The position numbers were made by a program, and so were the translations under genes. Under the pieces are notes generated by a model. That model did not search any database and was not told the origin of the DNA. It saw only the letters and a list, made by a program, of their open reading frames with translations. This document shows, one piece after another, positions 60,247 through 63,875 of a stretch of DNA of 63,875 bases (positions are counted from its first letter, which is position 1; every line of letters begins with the position of its first letter). The stretch comes from Candidatus Fraserbacteria bacterium (GTDB lineage Bacteria > Bipolaricaulota > Bipolaricaulia > RBG-16-55-9 > JAJCYT01), in contig JAJCYT010000041.1 in assembly GCA_029262795.1 (NCBI GenBank), forward strand, positions 1 through 63,875, in the 5' to 3' direction.

Positions 60247-61536
60247 ATGAAGTTTGAATTTTTGTTTAGGAAACTGGGTGTTTTAGCCTTTGTGCTTGGG
60301 GCGATTCTTGTCAGTTCAACTTTGCATTCAGTAAGCCAAGTAAACGTTGACACAGATAGGGATTTTGGCGATGCACCGGCCATCCTTTTCCCGACGACAA
60401 GAAACATTTTTGTTGATGATTTTGGTGTGGCCCACCTTCCCGACCAGCGTATCTGGCTGGGAGATGCAGTTACTTATGAATCAAAAGCAATGCCAATTGA
60501 TAATGATCTTGAAGATGATGCTGAATACAAATTTGGTGTAGATGTCAACGGTGCGCCATTTTTTGAAGTGGTGGTCAGTGCCTCAAACAATGCACTTGAC
60601 TTTGCTTACCTAAATGTTCTTGTTGATCTCGAAGGCACCTGTGATCGACCTGATGAAATGGGCTGGAATCAACCATCGAATCATGTCGTCAACGACCAGC
60701 GCATTACGGTTCAGCCGGGCCAACAGTTTACGGTTCGTGTTCCAGCTGAGCTTTTTGTGGATACAAGAGACCATTGGATCAGAATCACATTGAGTAACTT
60801 TGAAGTCAAGGTTTTCAATGGCGGCCAGGATCATTGGAATGGCAAACTTAACGCCCCATTTACAACCGGAGAAACCGAAGACCACTGCCAGGATTCACAA
60901 GATCCAACCCTTGGAGTCATTCCAGTTGACCCCAATACAGAAGAGGAGTGTCTCAATAGAAACGGTGGCGGCATTATCGGTGTCGCTGGAGAAGGTGAGG
61001 AAATCGATCCTCGTACCCTTCGGCGGGGTGTAGATTTGGGCCAAAAGGAGTCTGACAGCCTCGGTTTTGTGTTTGCAGAGCAAAAAGGCCAACCACTTGG
61101 AGTAGACGTAAATCCTGATATTTGCCCTGGTGGCCCCCCCAATCCGTGTGATCCAAATGATGCGCCACCACAGGGAAAAATAGTCAATAGCTATTTGCTG
61201 CATTTTGACCCCGACGGCGCTCAGCCACAATCCTCCATTAATGTGGCTGGTGTAATTACCTTTGGTAAAGGCGAAATGGTCATTGGTGTCATTACCGATG
61301 CTGCTGATTTAGATGCTACAGATGCTACATTGGGATTATCTTCTCCGGGTACCTCTGCCCCTGCTTACCCAGCCCCAGGCTCCTTGCCAAGTCGCGGGCT
61401 GGAAATACTGAGTGGAACCCCCAATGAAGATTTCATTGATATTTCAGCTGATGGCAAAGTCGTCAGATACAACTTCACTGGCTCAATCTCAGTTGATCAA
61501 GTTCGCATCATTACGATGGTTGATTGCAGTTGTTAA
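60247..61536 (+). CDS. Secreted DFGDAP-type (GEVED-like) surface protein
   Basis: A 429-residue protein with a Sec signal (about 8-36, LGVLAFVLGAILVSSTLHSV). RDFGDAPAILFPTTRN opens the mature chain, the typical D(F/Y)GDAP start of GEVED/SdrD-like domains, followed by LGDAVTYESKAMP and WIRITLSNFEVKVFNG and a GETEDH segment. A cysteine/proline linker (PDICPGGPPNPCDP) precedes a C-terminal beta-domain with GKIVNSYLLHFDPDG and YNFTGSISVDQVRI. The first gene upstream of a similar large protein; no enzyme motif. SD GAAGGAG. Confidence 0.8.
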   Translation: MKFEFLFRKLGVLAFVLGAILVSSTLHSVSQVNVDTDRDFGDAPAILFPTTRNIFVDDFGVAHLPDQRIWLGDAVTYESKAMPIDNDLEDDAEYKFGVDVNGAPFFEVVVSASNNALDFAYLNVLVDLEGTCDRPDEMGWNQPSNHVVNDQRITVQPGQQFTVRVPAELFVDTRDHWIRITLSNFEVKVFNGGQDHWNGKLNAPFTTGETEDHCQDSQDPTLGVIPVDPNTEEECLNRNGGGIIGVAGEGEEIDPRTLRRGVDLGQKESDSLGFVFAEQKGQPLGVDVNPDICPGGPPNPCDPNDAPPQGKIVNSYLLHFDPDGAQPQSSINVAGVITFGKGEMVIGVITDAADLDATDATLGLSSPGTSAPAYPAPGSLPSRGLEILSGTPNEDFIDISADGKVVRYNFTGSISVDQVRIITMVDCSC

Positions 61537-61632
61537 TTGCTGTGAGCCTTTCCTGTGAGGAGAGGTTCCATCAACAGAAGCTATTGAGTTCAGCGAAATA
61601 TGCAAAATCATTCAAATTTATTAGGAGAGAAA

Positions 61633-63875
61633 ATGTTTGTCAAAAAGAATCGACTTGTATTTTGCCTTTTAAATGTATTCAAAATTTATGGTAGGCGGAA
61701 ATTGCCAATCAGAAGCATCTTCTTAACCCTTCTATTGGCTGTAGGCATATTCGGCTTTCAGTCCGCTCTGAATCAGAGCAACGAAGTGATGGCACAGCCA
61801 AGCGTTGTTGAAGTTGGAGACATTATCTATAAAGATGACTTTGGTTTCTCTGCGAGCGGCTGGAGAATCGATCAGGGGCCAGGATCCGATTACAGTTATG
61901 CTGAAGATACAGGAGAATATCGTGTATTCATTAGCGCCCCAGATTCCCTGGCTGTGGCTGAAGCACCCTTGACGGGTTTATTGCCTGATGAATTTGTTTT
62001 GCAAGCGGATGTGCGACAGCACATTGGGAGCGCTTTATCTCCCTTCGGGTCAACGGGCATTTACCTGGCAACCGGAAGAGAGGTCGGTGTGGACCCGATG
62101 TTCATTTTTACGGTCGTGGCCTCTTCTCCCGATGATGCAAGTTTGAACCAAACATTTGCATTAAAACGTCTTGACGAAAGTGGTCTGAGGGACATCATTC
62201 CCCACACGCCTTCTGAATTGATCAATCCTGTTGGAGAATCAAATCGTTTGGCGATGGTCGTACAAGAAAATGAGGTCTCACTTTTCATTAATGATGTTTT
62301 TGTTGTTTCCATTAATGATATTAGTGATCCACTTCTAGACATTATTCTCAGTGCGAATGTTACAGGCGTCTACACGCGCTCATTCCCAAATGCACCTAAT
62401 GTCAATGGCCGGTTCGATAACTTCACGATCTCTCGTATCAATTCCAGCACGCTTGCAGATCAACGTGATCAAGTAGGTGTTTTTATTGGTGAAGGCACTG
62501 AATCTACCTGGGCTGATGCCATTGAAAACGGACTCATTGTAGGCAGTGAGTGTGGCGATGAGATAGATGGCGTGTCACAGTCTTATTACTCTGGGGTTGC
62601 CCAGCAATTTGGATTCAGTGGCTTTAGCTCCGTGGCTGTGCAATTGACACCTGATTTTGAGGGGTTGGCTGGCAACGCGGGCAATACCCATACGGCCATG
62701 ATCATGTCGGTCGAAGATTGTCCCGGAGTTGGAGAAAATACTTTGCAGGTTGGTTCATTCCGCACCCTGCTGAATTCATCCACAGACTTAACAGGCATGG
62801 AGATTAGTTTCTCTATCCTCACGTCCGCCAATGTGGTCAGCTTCTGCATCACACTGATTGATGTCAATGGCAACAAGCGTGAGTGGTGTAGCATTAACAT
62901 CGACCCCAGTAGTGGTTTGTGGTCAAATGTGACCTTCGATCCAAGTGATGCTGCGCCTGGACCCTTCCAACAGTTCTCTGAGGATGCTGGCTTTGACATC
63001 ACTCAGGTTGTGGAAATCCAGCTTGCAGAAGCATTTAATGGCAATCCATTGCCAGCAACCTGCGACAATAATAACCCTTATACGAACTGTGGTATTGATC
63101 CTTCAACTGGACTGCCTGGTGGCTGGAATGCGTGGAACCACGTGATTCTTCAACCACAGGGAACGCCTTACTGCGATCGGAAGATCACCAAGACTGGCGA
63201 GCCGTTGTTTGTAGGGGAAGGTGAAACTGTCACTTTCGCCATCACTGTGGAGAATGTAGGCACGGCCGAATGTGATGCATTGAATAGCGTTGAAGATATT
63301 TTCACACCTGGGAATATCTCTGCTGGCTTCACACTCGACCCCAATGTACCAATTGATGTAACTGTTTTGAATGACCCAGCACCGGGAGCTGGCCAATGGG
63401 CATGTGTTATTGATCCACAGCTCGGTTTTGTATGCGACAATTCGACGGCACTCCCCTCAGGTTACAGTGTGCTATTCACATACAGCGCCACTGTAACAGC
63501 GCCCGCGGGCAGTGTCATTGAAAACTGCGCTTTCGTCTGGGACTTGAATGACAGCGATGGCAACCCATCTAATGACACCTCCTGTGTGGAGATTGAGGTG
63601 ATTGAGTCCGTTTGTGATCGCAGTATCGACAAAGCCGGCGATACATTAACTGTTGGAGAAGGTGGGACTGTCACTTTTACTATCACTGTAGAGAATATCG
63701 GCACAGGCAAGTGTGATGGGTTAAATAGAGTGGGAGATGTCTTCACTCCTGGAGGGAATGATGATGGCTTCACCCTCGATCCCAATTCCCCAATCAGCAT
63801 AACCGTGGTAAACAATCCGGCACCAAGTGCAGGTCCATGGACTTGTGCTATTGACCCTCAGGTTGGTTTCAAATG
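61633..63875 (+). CDS. Large secreted protein with DUF11 repeats (partial, runs off the window)
   Basis: The frame from ATG 61633 (SD TTAGGAGAG) stays open to the last base: at least 747 residues. A signal/membrane segment (about 25-55, RSIFLTLLLAVGIFGF) ends near VMAQ. A lectin/laminin-G-like region follows (DDFGFSASGWRIDQG...VNGRFDNFTISRIN). From about residue 514, DUF11-type repeats of 147 residues start at 63172 and 63613 (CDR.I.K.G, VGEG.TVTF.ITVEN.GT). These are tandem stalk modules of surface proteins. The 3' end is missing, so more repeats and an anchor are expected. Confidence 0.85.
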   Translation, partial: MFVKKNRLVFCLLNVFKIYGRRKLPIRSIFLTLLLAVGIFGFQSALNQSNEVMAQPSVVEVGDIIYKDDFGFSASGWRIDQGPGSDYSYAEDTGEYRVFISAPDSLAVAEAPLTGLLPDEFVLQADVRQHIGSALSPFGSTGIYLATGREVGVDPMFIFTVVASSPDDASLNQTFALKRLDESGLRDIIPHTPSELINPVGESNRLAMVVQENEVSLFINDVFVVSINDISDPLLDIILSANVTGVYTRSFPNAPNVNGRFDNFTISRINSSTLADQRDQVGVFIGEGTESTWADAIENGLIVGSECGDEIDGVSQSYYSGVAQQFGFSGFSSVAVQLTPDFEGLAGNAGNTHTAMIMSVEDCPGVGENTLQVGSFRTLLNSSTDLTGMEISFSILTSANVVSFCITLIDVNGNKREWCSINIDPSSGLWSNVTFDPSDAAPGPFQQFSEDAGFDITQVVEIQLAEAFNGNPLPATCDNNNPYTNCGIDPSTGLPGGWNAWNHVILQPQGTPYCDRKITKTGEPLFVGEGETVTFAITVENVGTAECDALNSVEDIFTPGNISAGFTLDPNVPIDVTVLNDPAPGAGQWACVIDPQLGFVCDNSTALPSGYSVLFTYSATVTAPAGSVIENCAFVWDLNDSDGNPSNDTSCVEIEVIESVCDRSIDKAGDTLTVGEGGTVTFTITVENIGTGKCDGLNRVGDVFTPGGNDDGFTLDPNSPISITVVNNPAPSAGPWTCAIDPQVGFK

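Overview
The window is bacterial chromosome, gene-dense, with moderate base composition. The gene repertoire looks most like a Chloroflexota-type (Anaerolineae/Caldilineae-like) or similar environmental bacterium. This rests on two very large STAND ATPases with TPR tails (one cyclase-fused, one BTAD-fused), several twin-arginine (RRxFLK) exported binding proteins, a fused LivH-LivM permease, a TAT-type BMP nucleoside-binding protein, HutF-type histidine degradation and DUF11/CARDB/FlgD-like surface proteins. The assignment is inference; no rRNA or marker phylogeny is available here.

Layout. 55-2316 (minus): a coupled four-gene operon of two DUF1538 membrane proteins, a PII-like protein and a CBS-pair protein, probably a regulated cation antiporter. 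2317-3452: gene-poor, with an IS110 transposase tail. 3453-11302 (plus): DoxX protein, small TAT protein, intrinsic terminator, a protein with an internal A-B-A-B duplication, then a complete branched-chain-amino-acid-type ABC transporter (TAT binding protein, fused permease, LivG, LivF) and a coupled unknown gene. 11303-12600: a decayed serine recombinase, a 35-bp tandem duplication, tRNA-Glu and a degenerate second tRNA-Glu copy. 12624-20270: GNAT acetyltransferase, CaCA antiporter, rhodanese, M32 carboxypeptidase, SIMPL protein, tRNA-Ser and an iron-sulfur operon (Rrf2 regulator, Mrp/ApbC carrier, MIP18 protein). 20271-22869: accessory stretch with two strong hairpins, a DMT transporter and a frameshifted ROK kinase pseudogene.

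22870-27300 (minus) holds a striking pair: a class III nucleotide cyclase fused to a STAND/TPR sensor, followed by a double universal-stress protein fused to a cyclic-nucleotide-binding domain. This reads as a self-contained second-messenger circuit. 27414-35625 is housekeeping: TPR protein, rlmN, lnt, a Fur-family regulator, M24 peptidase, fmt, def, a methyltransferase and a lipoate ligase-like protein. 35678-39097 (minus) encodes two secreted proteins: a dockerin-like/CARDB/FlgD-like protein, and a beta-helix plus HEXXH protein whose signal peptide is cut by an in-frame stop. 39277-47466 (plus) is a cytochrome P450, hutU-hutH-hutI-hutF and a Gfo/Idh oxidoreductase. 47463-54455 is a BMP-type nucleoside-like importer (two permeases, double ATPase, divergent binding protein) with a PGM1-type ATP-grasp peptide ligase inserted upstream of the ATPase.

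54885-63875 is an exported-protein region: a metzincin protease, a giant BTAD-STAND-TPR transcriptional activator and, divergent from it, a small lectin-like protein, a DFGDAP-type secreted protein and the start of a large DUF11-repeat protein that runs off the end. The same TKTGACG-type heptamer occurs as direct repeats at helical spacing in front of the protease and in the activator's divergent promoter, suggesting one regulon. The most promising undescribed systems are the cyclase-STAND/Usp-cNBD pair, the BTAD-STAND surface-protein regulon and the A-B-A-B protein built into a Liv-type transporter operon.
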